A stretch of DNA of 64,000 bases from contig JAPZUA010000001.1 in assembly GCA_027532905.1 (NCBI GenBank), positions 975,950 to 1,039,949 of the forward strand. The letters are read 5' to 3'. Under the pieces are notes generated by a model, which worked only from the letters and a program-made list of their open reading frames with translations, was not told the origin of the DNA and did not search any database. This stretch comes from Magnetospirillum sp. Its GTDB lineage: Bacteria > Pseudomonadota > Alphaproteobacteria > CACIAM-22H2. Shown here piece by piece: positions 53,050 to 62,147 of the stretch (position 1 is the stretch's first letter; every line of letters starts with the position of its first letter). The translations under genes and the position numbers were made by a program.

Positions 53050-53191
53050 GGCCGCCCTTTTAGCCCAAATGCGCGCAAGCGCAAAGCGGTCGGGCGGCGA
53101 CCTGAGAACTCTGCACTTCGCCTGCCTCAGAACGATAGGATCAAAGAACAGCTTTGGAGCTGCCGACCGGAATGCATTTCAACGCCGAGCA

Positions 53192-53779
53192 TCAATGTCG
53201 CTGAGCGGGCTTCCGCGCACGATCCAACGCTGCGATCAAAGGGTCCACAGGAGGCTCTGGGACCTCCGACTCCAGTTTGCTGACCGCTTGATGAATGTTT
53301 TGGTCAAGTCGACTGTGGCATCTGAATTCGTTTAGGTTGTCTCGCGCTACCAAGATAACGTTCGAGACGGCAGACAATGGTATTGGGCCAATATTGCAAG
53401 CTTCTATCCCGTGTATAAACTCACCATATGTACTTCCTGGCTCATCCCACTTAGCGCGTGCGCTTCTCGCATCCCAAAAAGTGTCTGCTAGATTATCTCT
53501 ATCGACATCAAGCAGGGCTACAACTCGAACGGCTTGGTGCCTGCCAAAAAATCCAAGAGCCTGAGAAAACCGATGTGGACGGTACCGAGCTGTCGATCCA
53601 AAGTCGAAGAGACTAATGCCTCCGTTTCGGCCGCAGAATGAGCTTCGAAAGTTTGGGCATACGCCTGGACGGATTTGATTGTTCTGTAAAATTTCAGCCA
53701 ATCTATCGCTGCCGGTCGCGTGCCAAAGGTGGCCACGCAGCTTCGCCCAAAGAGAGTCTGGAATTCCGGGATGCAACAT
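53192..53779 (-). CDS. Orphan protein, possibly ADP-ribosyltransferase-fold; low-GC gene
   Basis: A 195-aa protein that I cannot assign with certainty. It opens with HLWHATGSDRLAEILQNNQI (residues 17-36), resembling the first His/Arg strand-helix of ADP-ribosyltransferase-like proteins such as DarT. GGISLFDFG (53-61) sits where their Ser/aromatic strand would be, and YGEFIHGIEACNIGPIPLSA (119-138) offers candidate catalytic Glu residues E120 and E126 before a hydrophobic strand. The gene is about 50% G+C in samples against about 70% around it, has no good ribosome site and no partner antitoxin beside it. Probably acquired horizontally. Alternatives include a phosphotransferase-like or unrelated fold. 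Confidence 0.6.
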   Translation of the reverse strand: MLHPGIPDSLWAKLRGHLWHATGSDRLAEILQNNQIRPGVCPNFRSSFCGRNGGISLFDFGSTARYRPHRFSQALGFFGRHQAVRVVALLDVDRDNLADTFWDARSARAKWDEPGSTYGEFIHGIEACNIGPIPLSAVSNVILVARDNLNEFRCHSRLDQNIHQAVSKLESEVPEPPVDPLIAALDRARKPAQRH

Positions 53780-53805
53780 CTCGACAGTTCTTTCAGGAGC
53801 CCTTT

Positions 53806-54786
53806 CTACCGCCGCACGTCGACGACGACGCGGCCTTGGATTTGGCCCGCGACGATGGCCTCGGCGAGCTTCGGCAGATCCTCGAGCCCGCAGATGGAAA
53901 GCCCTTCGCCGGGCAGGCCGTCGGGCAGCAGCGCCGCCAATTTGCGCCACGCAGCTTCGCGCTCAGGCAGCGGGCACAACACAGAGTCGATGCCGATCAG
54001 TTTGACGCCGCGCAGGATGAACGGCATCACCGTCGTCGGCAGATCGGCCGAACCCGCAAGACCGCAGGCGGCAACGGCGGCACGGCGTGCGCAGCCGGCG
54101 AGCACGCTCGCAAGCGTCGTTCCGCCGACCGAATCGATCGCCCCGCCCCAGCGCTCGGTCAAAAGCGGCTTCGAGGGGGCGGCCAGTTCGGCGCGATCGA
54201 CGATGCTTGCCGCACCAAGGCTGCGCAAATAAGGCTCGAGCTGGCGGCGGCCGGTGGAGGCGGCAACCTTGTGGCCGAGCTTGGCGAGCAAGGCGACCGC
54301 GACCGAGCCCACGCCGCCCGCCGCTCCGGTCACCAGAATTTCGCGGTCGCGGCGCAGGCCTGCGGCTTCGAGTGCATGCACCGCCATCATCGCGGTGAGG
54401 CCGGCCGTGCCCATGCCCATCGCCCATTTTTCGTCCGTACCGGCCGGCAATTTCACCAGCCAGGCCGCTTGCGCGCGCGCTTTTTGCGCCATGCCGCCCC
54501 AGTAGTTTTCGCCGACACCCCAACCGGTCAGGATCACGCGGTCGCCCGGTTTGAACGCGGCATGGGCCGAGCTTTCGACCGTGCCAGCCCAATCCACGCC
54601 CGGCACCATCGGGAAGCTGCGCACGATCTTGCCCTTGTCGGCGATCGCGAGCCCGTCTTTGTAGTTGAGCGAGGAGTAGGCGACGGCAACCGTGACCTCG
54701 CCCTCGGGCAACGACGCCTCGTCGAGCGATTTGACCGACGCTGCGACCTTGCCATCCAGTTTGTCGAGCACGAGTGCGCGAAACAT
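53806..54786 (-). CDS. acuI: Acrylyl-CoA reductase (AcuI/YhdH family)
   Basis: NADPH-dependent medium-chain reductase (326 aa) of the YhdH/AcuI branch. AcuI reduces acryloyl-CoA to propionyl-CoA and protects cells from acrylate. SSLNYKDGLAIADKGKIV, PMVPGVDWAGTV and the cofactor loop LVTGAAGGVGSVAVALLAKL (about residues 150-170) are diagnostic. No zinc ligands, as in the family. It is followed by the low-GC orphan and is divergent from the cyclase gene. Activity on other quinone/enoyl substrates is possible. Confidence 0.87.
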   Translation of the reverse strand: MFRALVLDKLDGKVAASVKSLDEASLPEGEVTVAVAYSSLNYKDGLAIADKGKIVRSFPMVPGVDWAGTVESSAHAAFKPGDRVILTGWGVGENYWGGMAQKARAQAAWLVKLPAGTDEKWAMGMGTAGLTAMMAVHALEAAGLRRDREILVTGAAGGVGSVAVALLAKLGHKVAASTGRRQLEPYLRSLGAASIVDRAELAAPSKPLLTERWGGAIDSVGGTTLASVLAGCARRAAVAACGLAGSADLPTTVMPFILRGVKLIGIDSVLCPLPEREAAWRKLAALLPDGLPGEGLSICGLEDLPKLAEAIVAGQIQGRVVVDVRR

Positions 54787-54890
54787 CGAAACCCCTCCGG
54801 TTCGGCGGTAAACTCGGGCGCTTAAGCATTTTCGTCAAGCCTTGAGTGGCCGCCCTTGAGTAGCTGTCTGCCGCACGGCATCCTTGCCCC

Positions 54891-56003
54891 ATGGATCGCA
54901 TTTCCGACTGGCTGGTCGCCGAGGGGCCGCATGTGGCGGACATGGGCGCGTTGCTGAGCGGCCTCGCCGAGCGGCTGCTGGCGGGTGGGGTTCCCGTGGC
55001 GCGCATGGCGGCCATGATTGAAACGCTGCATCCGCGCTTCATCGGCGCCATGCGCGTTTGGGAGCCGGACGGCGACGTGCGACTGCGCCGCTTGACGTTC
55101 GACGATCCGCGGGTCGTTGCCGCACCCAAACGCTTCACGATCGACGAATTGCAGGAAACCGGCGACTGGGTCGAGTTCAAGCTCGACGATCCGCGTATCG
55201 ACGACTACGACCTGCTGCCGCAGCTCGCACAGGAAGGCCACACGCATTACTTACTGATGCCGCTCAAATTCCGCGAAGGCCCGCTGCAGGGCCTGTCGTT
55301 TTCGACCAAACAGCCGGGCGGCTTCACGGGCGCGCAAAGCCGCGCGATCCGCAGCCTGCAGCCGAGCCTTTCCCTGACCGCCAACGTGATCGCCACCCAC
55401 ACGATGTGGCGCGAGGTGCTGAAGGCCTATGTCGGCGAAGTGCCGGGCGACTTGATCCTGCAAGGGGCGATAAGGCGCGCCGACGTGCGCCGCGTGGAAG
55501 CCGCTTTGATCATGACCGACATGCGCGGCTTCACGCGGCTTGCCAATGCGAGCACGCCCGAAGCGACGGTTGCCACCCTCAACGCCTATCTCGACGATGT
55601 GGTGCCCGCGATCGCGGCGGCGGGCGGCGAGATTCTCAAATTCATCGGCGACGGCGTGCTGGCGACGGTCCCTTTCGACACGACGGCGAATGCCGCGGCC
55701 GCGTGCGCGGCGGCGCTGGCGGCTGCACAGGCGATCCGCCACGCGGCCTCCAATGTCGGCACTGCGCTGCATGTGGGCGAGGTTGCGTTCGGCAATATCG
55801 GGGCGGGCGACCGGCTCGATTTCACGATCATCGGGCGCGACGTCAATCTGCTCGCGCGCATCGAAAAAATCTGCGGCGAATTCCACGAAGACATCGTGAT
55901 GTCGCAGGCTTTTGCCGCTTTGTGCGGTGCGCCCACGCGCCTCGTCACGCACTTCACGCCTAAAGGCTTCGACGGCGAAGTAGCCGTGTTTGCGCCGGCC
56001 TGA
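54891..56003 (+). CDS. Class III adenylate/guanylate cyclase
   Basis: Nucleotide cyclase (370 aa) with an N-terminal regulatory region of about 195 residues and a C-terminal class III catalytic domain. Metal-binding D210 is in TDMRGF and D254 in FIGDGVLA; the transition-state Asn/Arg region is GRDVNLLARIEK. The N-terminal part looks like a compact sensor (GAF-like size) without membrane segments, so it is cytosolic. The product, cAMP or cGMP, cannot be settled by eye. It is divergent from acuI with a 104-base gap. Confidence 0.88.
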   Translation: MDRISDWLVAEGPHVADMGALLSGLAERLLAGGVPVARMAAMIETLHPRFIGAMRVWEPDGDVRLRRLTFDDPRVVAAPKRFTIDELQETGDWVEFKLDDPRIDDYDLLPQLAQEGHTHYLLMPLKFREGPLQGLSFSTKQPGGFTGAQSRAIRSLQPSLSLTANVIATHTMWREVLKAYVGEVPGDLILQGAIRRADVRRVEAALIMTDMRGFTRLANASTPEATVATLNAYLDDVVPAIAAAGGEILKFIGDGVLATVPFDTTANAAAACAAALAAAQAIRHAASNVGTALHVGEVAFGNIGAGDRLDFTIIGRDVNLLARIEKICGEFHEDIVMSQAFAALCGAPTRLVTHFTPKGFDGEVAVFAPA

Positions 56004-56023
56004 ACTGCCCGACTTGGCCGCCG

Positions 56024-56051
56024 CAAAAATTCAGGCACTGAAGAATTTTTG
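56024..56051 (+). terminator. AT-rich hairpin after the cyclase gene
   Basis: CAAAAATTC (56024-56032) and GAATTTTTG (56043-56051) form a perfect 9-bp stem with a 10-base loop, 20 bases after the cyclase stop. The stem is unusually AT-rich for this genome and the 3' arm ends in a T run, so weak termination is possible. Confidence 0.35.
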
Positions 56052-56162
56052 TCGATATGCACTTAGCGCTATCGCCGAAGCGCGTCGGCGCACTAATGTA
56101 GTACGCATAAGATAAAGCGCCGGACAGAAAACCGCGCGCGCAACGTTGGAGGAACGCCGCGA

Positions 56163-57428
56163 ATGGCGAACGCACTGGGCCATCTGATCGTCAGCGGCCG
56201 TTGGGACGACAATGTCGCGATCGTCGACGTGGCGGCAGCTTTGCGCGCCGAAAACGACGGCACGCCCAATGCCGTGCTCGCACGGCCGCGCGCCACGCCC
56301 GACGTCGATACCGACGGCGACGGCAAGCCCGACGCCAAAGCAAGCGGCCAGCCCGTGTCGATCGCGGTCGACGCGCAGAGCCGTTTTGCCTATGTCGTCA
56401 ACCATTCGGGGGGCGCGACGCCGGCGGGTGCGGCCGGCTATCAGCATGGCCATCCTGGCCTCGTTGGGGTTGTCGATCTCAAAGCCGCGCGCGACAAGGC
56501 AAACGACGGCACGCTGGGGGCGATCGCGGAATTCGTGCCGACCGGCCGCACCGGCCCCGTCGGCTGCGCGATCACGCCCGACGGGCGCACGCTGCTCGTC
56601 AATTGCGGCGAAGCCGAAGGCAGCGAAGACGGCGGCGACGAGATCACGGCGATCGACGTCGCCACGCGCAAGGTCGTGCGGCGCATCCCGCTGGCCGAAA
56701 TGCCGGGCCATCCGGCCCCAGGCCCCAGCAAACACGACAGCCCGCATCCGAGCTTCGGGCGCTATCCCAATCCCACGGGTCTCGGCATCTCGGCCTTGCA
56801 GGGCGGGCTCGTATTCGTCGCCAATGGCGGCTTCAGCGATGTGTCGGTGCTGTCGCTCGAGGCGGCCATGGCAGGCGAAAAGCGTCCCGAGATTGGCCGC
56901 GTCGCGATCGAAACTGGACCTTTTGGCCTTGCCGTCAGCCCGGACGGACGGCTGGTCGCGGTTGCGGCGCGCGAAAGCATGTCGCATGCCTACGAGGGAC
57001 GTACGGTCTCGATCATCGACGTCGCGCGTGCTGCCGCCGGCGGCAAGGACGCGGAGGTCGCACGCGTGCGCGTGGGCAGCGACGATCCCAACGAAGCTAC
57101 GCGCCCGTTCGCCGTCGCGTTTGCGCCCGACGGCAAGCGCGTCGTCGCGACGTGCTTTCGTTCCAACACGATTTCGCTGATCGACGTCGACGACGCGATC
57201 GCGGGCCGCTCGGCCGAAACGCTGCGGCTCTATCCGCGCACGCCGACGGGTGCGCTCGCGCGTCCGCGCGGCATTGCCATCGCAGGCGGGCGCTATGCCT
57301 GCGTGATCGGCGGCGCCAAAGCGGGTCCAGGCAGCAGCCTTGTTTGGTTCCTCGATCTCGAAAGCGGAAAAATCGTTTCGTGCACGACCGGCGTGGGCAA
57401 CGAGAGCTACATGCTGGCTGCATTCTAA
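56163..57428 (+). CDS. YVTN-type beta-propeller protein
   Basis: Protein of 421 aa built of repeated blades of about 45-60 residues (for example GPVGCAITPDGRTLLVNCG, GPFGLAVSPDGRLVAVAARE and RPFAVAFAPDGKRVVATCF), typical of YVTN/lactonase-like seven-bladed propellers. A calcium-loop-like segment DVDTDGDGKPDAK is at about residues 47-59. No signal peptide is visible at this start, unlike many relatives. It lies 53 bases before a TctCBA transporter and may be co-expressed; a role in processing or sensing its substrate is only a guess. Confidence 0.75.
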   Translation: MANALGHLIVSGRWDDNVAIVDVAAALRAENDGTPNAVLARPRATPDVDTDGDGKPDAKASGQPVSIAVDAQSRFAYVVNHSGGATPAGAAGYQHGHPGLVGVVDLKAARDKANDGTLGAIAEFVPTGRTGPVGCAITPDGRTLLVNCGEAEGSEDGGDEITAIDVATRKVVRRIPLAEMPGHPAPGPSKHDSPHPSFGRYPNPTGLGISALQGGLVFVANGGFSDVSVLSLEAAMAGEKRPEIGRVAIETGPFGLAVSPDGRLVAVAARESMSHAYEGRTVSIIDVARAAAGGKDAEVARVRVGSDDPNEATRPFAVAFAPDGKRVVATCFRSNTISLIDVDDAIAGRSAETLRLYPRTPTGALARPRGIAIAGGRYACVIGGAKAGPGSSLVWFLDLESGKIVSCTTGVGNESYMLAAF

Positions 57429-57481
57429 CGCCGGAAAAACGGCCCAACGCCGAAAAAAGTAGGCCAAAAAGGGAGAAAACC

Positions 57482-58453
57482 ATGATGCCGACCCGCCGTT
57501 CCTTGCTGAAGACCGCCGCCGCATTGCCGCTGGCGACGGGCAGTTTCGCAGCCTTCGCGCAGACACCGTGGGTGCCCACGCGCGAGGTCGAGTTCGTCGT
57601 ACCCTTCGCCGTCGGCGGCGGGGCCGATCTGCTCGCGCGCATCGTCCACAAGATCATCCAGGACGAAAAGCTGGTGCCTGTGCCGATCGCTCTCAACAAC
57701 CGTCCGGGCGGCGGCGGGGCCACGGGGCTCGGCTACGTGACCGCGCGCAAGATCGGCGATCCGCACACGATCATCCTGGTCAACGGCACGACGCAGATCA
57801 CGCCGATCCTGAACCCGGCCGCCAAGACGCTGTCCGAAGTGCGTCCGGTCATGAACGTGATGCTCGACGACTTCCTGCTGTTCGTTCGCGGCGATGCACC
57901 CTGGAAGACGGCCGCCGAATTCGTCGCCGACGCGAAGACGAAACCGGCCAAGAGCCTCGCCTTCGCGACCGGCGGCACCACCGACATCATGGCGATCACG
58001 GTCTTCGCCAAGGCGTCGGGTGCGGAATACAACGCGCTCAACTTCAACAGCGGCGGCGAAGCGCTGACCCAGCTGCTCGGCGGGCACGTGCAAGCCTGCA
58101 TGGGCAATCCGCTCGAGTTCATGGGCCATCTGCAGTCGAAGGCCGTGCGCGCCCTCGGCGTGTTCCGCGACAACCGGTTCGCGGCCCTGCCCGACGTGCC
58201 GACCATGAAAGAGCAGGGTATCGCCGCCCCCAATTTCCAAATGTGGCGCGGCATGGCTGTGCCGCGCGGCACGGCCGACGCGCCGTCGCTCTACTGGGAG
58301 GGCGTGTTCGCCAAGGTCGTCGCCACGCCGGCCTTCAAGGCCTACATCGCCGAGAACATCGCGTCCGAAGCGCCGATTCCGGGTGCGGCGTTCGCGAGGT
58401 TCCTGGCCGACCAGGAGAAGCTCTATCGCGACCTTCTCGGCAAGCCGGCCTGA
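57482..58453 (+). CDS. tctC: Tripartite tricarboxylate transporter receptor TctC (Bug family)
   Basis: Periplasmic receptor (323 aa) of the Bug/TctC family. The leader PTRRSLLKTAAALPLATGS carries a twin-arginine-like pair and ends at AFAQ. The core motif VPFAVGGGADLLARIV near residue 38 and NRPGGGGATGL near 75 are diagnostic, as is FATGGTTDI for the ligand site. Ligands in the family include citrate, aromatic acids and glutamate; none can be chosen here. It heads tctC-tctB-tctA. Confidence 0.9.
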   Translation: MMPTRRSLLKTAAALPLATGSFAAFAQTPWVPTREVEFVVPFAVGGGADLLARIVHKIIQDEKLVPVPIALNNRPGGGGATGLGYVTARKIGDPHTIILVNGTTQITPILNPAAKTLSEVRPVMNVMLDDFLLFVRGDAPWKTAAEFVADAKTKPAKSLAFATGGTTDIMAITVFAKASGAEYNALNFNSGGEALTQLLGGHVQACMGNPLEFMGHLQSKAVRALGVFRDNRFAALPDVPTMKEQGIAAPNFQMWRGMAVPRGTADAPSLYWEGVFAKVVATPAFKAYIAENIASEAPIPGAAFARFLADQEKLYRDLLGKPA

Positions 58454-58457
58454 CGCG

Positions 58458-58916
58458 ATGGACCTGTTGCGCGCGAAGGGCGGCGAAATTGCCCTGAGTC
58501 TGTTCTTCGTCGCAACGGGCGCGTTCTGGATCGCCGTTGCGGCAGGAATGCCGTTGTGGGACGGGTTCGCGCCCGCGACGGGACTCCTGCCGCTGGTATT
58601 CGGCGCCCTGCTCATAATCCTTGCCGTCGCGGCGACGCTCGTCGACGTCGTCTGGGCGTCGTCCGCAACGCCGGACCGCGCTCCGGTCGGGCGTGCGCTG
58701 ATGGTTCTGCTCGCGGTCGCGGCCGGGGTGGCCGGCATCGAGACGGCCGGGTTCTTCGCGTCGATGTTCGTAACGATGCTGTTCTTGTTCCGCGTCGCCG
58801 AAAAACGGCCGATGCTTTCGTCGCTGCTTGCTTCGGCGGGCACGGCACTCTTCCTCACGCTTGTTTTCCGCACGTGGCTCGGCGTGCCGCTCCCTGCCGG
58901 ACCTTGGGGGTTCTAG
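58458..58916 (+). CDS. tctB: Tripartite tricarboxylate transporter small subunit TctB
   Basis: Small inner-membrane subunit (152 aa) with four hydrophobic helices. FFVATGAFWIAVAAGMPLWD and FAPATGLLPLVFGALLII are typical of TctB; the C-terminus TWLGVPLPAGPWG is a strong family signature. It begins four bases after tctC and ends two bases before tctA, so the three are one operon. Confidence 0.88.
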   Translation: MDLLRAKGGEIALSLFFVATGAFWIAVAAGMPLWDGFAPATGLLPLVFGALLIILAVAATLVDVVWASSATPDRAPVGRALMVLLAVAAGVAGIETAGFFASMFVTMLFLFRVAEKRPMLSSLLASAGTALFLTLVFRTWLGVPLPAGPWGF

Positions 58917-58918
58917 AA

Positions 58919-60400
58919 ATGTCGGTCGTCTACGATCTGGCAGCGGGCTTCGCGGGTGCGTTGACGCCTTGGAATCTGCTTATGTGTTTTGCGGGCGTCT
59001 TTGCGGGCCAGATCGTCGGCGCGTTGCCCGGCATCGGGCCGGCGGCGGCGATCGCGTTGCTGCTGCCGCTCACTTTCGGCGCCGATCCGACGTCGGCCAT
59101 CATCCTTTTCGCGGGCATCTATTACGGTGCCCAATATGGCGGCACGCTTACCTCCGTGCTGATCAGCGTGCCGGGCGAACCGTCGAGCGTGATGACCAGC
59201 ATCGACGGCTACCAGATGGCGCTGCAGGGCCGCGCCGGGGCCGCCCTTGGCATTGCGGCGATCGGCTCGTTCATCGCCGGCACGCTCTCCACGATCGGGC
59301 TGATGCTGCTGGCTCCGCCGATGGCCAAGGCCGCCCTCGCCTTCGGCCCGCCCGAGTATTTTGCACTCGTCGTACTCGGCCTCACCGCCCTTGCCGCTGT
59401 CGGCGGCTCGGTGCTCAAAGGCCTCACGACCGGCATGTTCGGGCTGCTGATCAGCACGATCGGCATCGACCAGCAGACGGGCGTTGCACGCTTCGCGTTC
59501 GACCAGATCTGGCTGCTCGACGGTGTGGGCTTCATCGTGCTGTCGGTGGCCCTGTTCGGCGTCGGCGAAGTGCTTTCGAGTGCGGGCATGGCGACACCGC
59601 GCCCGATCACGACGGTCAAGAATCTGCTGCCGTCGCGCGCCGAATGGAAACAGAGCCGCATGCCCATTCTGCGCGGCTCGGTGATCGGCTTCTTCGTCGG
59701 CGTGCTGCCCGCCACGGGTGCGACGATCGCGTCGTTCCTTGCCTATATCGTCGAAAAGAAAGTTGCCAAAGACCCCTCGCGCTTTGGCAAAGGGGCGATC
59801 GAAGGCGTGGCAGGTCCCGAATCTTCGAACAATGCCGCTGCCGCCGGTGCAATGGTGCCGATGCTGGCCTTGGGTGTGCCCGGCTCGGGCACCACAGCGA
59901 TCATCCTTGGCGCCCTCATCATGTTTGGCGTGCGTCCCGGACCGGAGCTGTTCGACAAAAACGCCGCACTCGTGTGGACGGTGATTGCCAGCATGTATAT
60001 CGGCAACGTGATCCTGCTGGTCATGAACCTGCCGCTCGCGGGTCTGTTTGCACAGCTGCTGCGCGTACCCTATTCGTGGCTCTATCCGCCGATCCTCGCC
60101 TTGTGCGTCGCGGGCGTCTATTCGCAGGCGAATTCGATCGAAGACGTGTGGATGCTGATCGGCTTCGGCGCGCTCGGCTGGGCCATGATGCGCTACGACT
60201 GGCCGGCCGCCCCGATGATCCTGGGCCTCGTGCTGGGCACGATCTTCGAGAACGCATTGCGCCAGTCGATGACACTGTCGCACGGCAGTGCGGCGATCTT
60301 CTTCACGCGGCCGATCTCGGCCGTGCTGCTCGCTTGTGCGGCGGCCGCCGTGCTCGCCCCGTTCGTCTACAAGCTCGCGACGTCGCGCCGAACAGCCTGA
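58919..60400 (+). CDS. tctA: Tripartite tricarboxylate transporter large subunit TctA
   Basis: Main transport subunit (493 aa) with about twelve membrane helices. The duplicated family signature is clear: GALPGIGPAAAIALLLPLTF near residue 36 and GVPGSGTTAIILGALIMFGV near 320. YYGAQYGGTLTSVLISVPGE and GPESSNNAAAAGAMVPML are further hallmarks. It uses an ion gradient to import the ligand delivered by TctC. Confidence 0.94.
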   Translation: MSVVYDLAAGFAGALTPWNLLMCFAGVFAGQIVGALPGIGPAAAIALLLPLTFGADPTSAIILFAGIYYGAQYGGTLTSVLISVPGEPSSVMTSIDGYQMALQGRAGAALGIAAIGSFIAGTLSTIGLMLLAPPMAKAALAFGPPEYFALVVLGLTALAAVGGSVLKGLTTGMFGLLISTIGIDQQTGVARFAFDQIWLLDGVGFIVLSVALFGVGEVLSSAGMATPRPITTVKNLLPSRAEWKQSRMPILRGSVIGFFVGVLPATGATIASFLAYIVEKKVAKDPSRFGKGAIEGVAGPESSNNAAAAGAMVPMLALGVPGSGTTAIILGALIMFGVRPGPELFDKNAALVWTVIASMYIGNVILLVMNLPLAGLFAQLLRVPYSWLYPPILALCVAGVYSQANSIEDVWMLIGFGALGWAMMRYDWPAAPMILGLVLGTIFENALRQSMTLSHGSAAIFFTRPISAVLLACAAAAVLAPFVYKLATSRRTA

Positions 60401-60415
60401 CGGGCGCGCGGCCGT

Positions 60416-62122
60416 CTATGCCAACCGCCGGTCGGCGACGTTCCAGAACTGCGTGTGGAACGCGCGCAAGGACGGGCGATGGCCGATGCTGACGATCGCC
60501 GCGTCCGGCAGGCTGCGGTCCAGCAGTTCGTAGATGTGCGCTTCGTTGGCGTCGTCCATCGCGGCGGTCGCTTCGTCGAGAAACAGGAAATCGGGTTTCG
60601 CCAACAGCGCGCGCGCGACGGCCAGGCGCTGCTGTTCGCCGGGCGAAAGTGTCTGCCCCCAATTCGCGGATTCGTCGAGGCGTGCACCTAGGGCCGAAAG
60701 ACGCACCGCATCGAGTGTCGCGCGCAACGTTGCGTCGTCCGCACCGCCATTGTGCGGATAGAGCAAGGCTTCGCGCAGCGTGCCGATCGGCATGTAGGGT
60801 TTCTGCGGCAAGAACAGCGGCCGTGCCGCCTTCGGCAACAGCACGGCTCCGCGCCCGAACGGCCAGATGCCCGACAGCACGCGAAACAGCGTGCTCTTGC
60901 CGCTGCCGGACTCGCCCGTCAGCAGGATGCGCGCACCCGGTGCGATCGCCACCCCGGCAGCGGCGATCAGCACGCGCCCGTCGGGCAAGGCGACATCCAC
61001 GCCTTCGAGGCGCAAATGGCCGTCTTGCGAAGCACCATGCACGAGCGGTGCGACCCGCTCCGCCTGTTCGGCGGCGGCCACGGCCGCTTCGAAATCGAGC
61101 AGCCGGTCGACAACGGCCTTCCAGTCGGCCAATTGCGAATAGGCTTGCACGAAGAAGGACAAGGCACCCTGCACCTGGCCGAAGGCCGAAGCCGTCTGCA
61201 TGAGGCCGCCCAATTGCATCGAGCCCGAGAAATAGCGCGGTGCCGCGACGATGAACGGAAACACGATCGCGATTTGCGCGAACAGGCTCGTGAAGAGATT
61301 GAGCTTGAGGCCCGCCCACATGAGATCGCGCCAATTGGCCACGACGGCGGCAAAGCGGGCGAGGAAATCGCGCCGCTCGCGCGCCTCGCCGCCGTAGAGG
61401 GCGACCTGTTCGGCGTTTTCGCGCAGGCGCATGAGGCCGTAGCGGAAGTCGGCTTCCACGCGCTGCTGGGCGTAGTTCAGCGGCACGAGCGGCTTGCCCA
61501 CTTTGTGGGTAAGCCACGTGCCGACGACCGAATAGACGAGCGCGAACCACACCATGTAGCCCGGTATCGAGATCTCGCGGCCGAACAGCGTGAAGCCGTA
61601 GTCGCCCGAGAGCCCCCACAAGATGCCGAGAAACGCGACCAGCGTGAGCACTGAATTGACGAGTTGCACGAACAGCCCGAGCGTGGTGGCGACGAACAGC
61701 CGCACGTCTTCGGCGATGCGCTGGTCGGGATTGTCGGTGTCGGCGCCTGTCAGCTGGAATCGGTAGTAGACGCGCGCTCTGAGCCAGCCGTCGATGTAGC
61801 GCTTGGTGAGCCAGTTGCGCCAGCGTATCTGCAGCCACAGGCTGAAATAGCGCGTGGCGACGAAATTGCCGATGAAGAGGGCGGCAAGCCAGCCGAACAC
61901 GGCGAACTGCGCCCAGAAGGTGGCTTCGTCGCGCTCCTGCAGCGCGTTGTAGAAATCGTTGTTCCAGCTGTTGAACAGCACTTCGAGATAGACCCCGCCG
62001 ATCGTGAGGCCCATCACCGCACCGAACAGCAGGCAGGCCGGCAGCCGGTCTTCGGAGACCCAATAGGGGCGCGTGAGGCGCCACAGCCGTGCCGCAAATC
62101 CCGCCGGTTTTTCGCCCGTCAT
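60416..62122 (-). CDS. ABC transporter with fused membrane and ATPase domains (YddA/SbmA-like)
   Basis: Half-size ABC exporter/importer (568 aa) of the ABC_membrane_2 group that includes YddA, BacA-like and peroxisomal transporters. The membrane domain (about 1-330) has SWNNDFYNALQERDEATFW and FRYGLMRLRENAEQVALYGG, both diagnostic. The ATPase domain has Walker A GESGSGKST near residue 402, signature LSPGEQQRLAVARALL and Walker B FLFLDEATAAMDD. Relatives move peptides, fatty acids or vitamin B12. It is convergent with tctA. Confidence 0.9.
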   Translation of the reverse strand: MTGEKPAGFAARLWRLTRPYWVSEDRLPACLLFGAVMGLTIGGVYLEVLFNSWNNDFYNALQERDEATFWAQFAVFGWLAALFIGNFVATRYFSLWLQIRWRNWLTKRYIDGWLRARVYYRFQLTGADTDNPDQRIAEDVRLFVATTLGLFVQLVNSVLTLVAFLGILWGLSGDYGFTLFGREISIPGYMVWFALVYSVVGTWLTHKVGKPLVPLNYAQQRVEADFRYGLMRLRENAEQVALYGGEARERRDFLARFAAVVANWRDLMWAGLKLNLFTSLFAQIAIVFPFIVAAPRYFSGSMQLGGLMQTASAFGQVQGALSFFVQAYSQLADWKAVVDRLLDFEAAVAAAEQAERVAPLVHGASQDGHLRLEGVDVALPDGRVLIAAAGVAIAPGARILLTGESGSGKSTLFRVLSGIWPFGRGAVLLPKAARPLFLPQKPYMPIGTLREALLYPHNGGADDATLRATLDAVRLSALGARLDESANWGQTLSPGEQQRLAVARALLAKPDFLFLDEATAAMDDANEAHIYELLDRSLPDAAIVSIGHRPSLRAFHTQFWNVADRRLA

Positions 62123-62147
62123 GTTCGGCTGTCCTCGGTGGTTCGTG

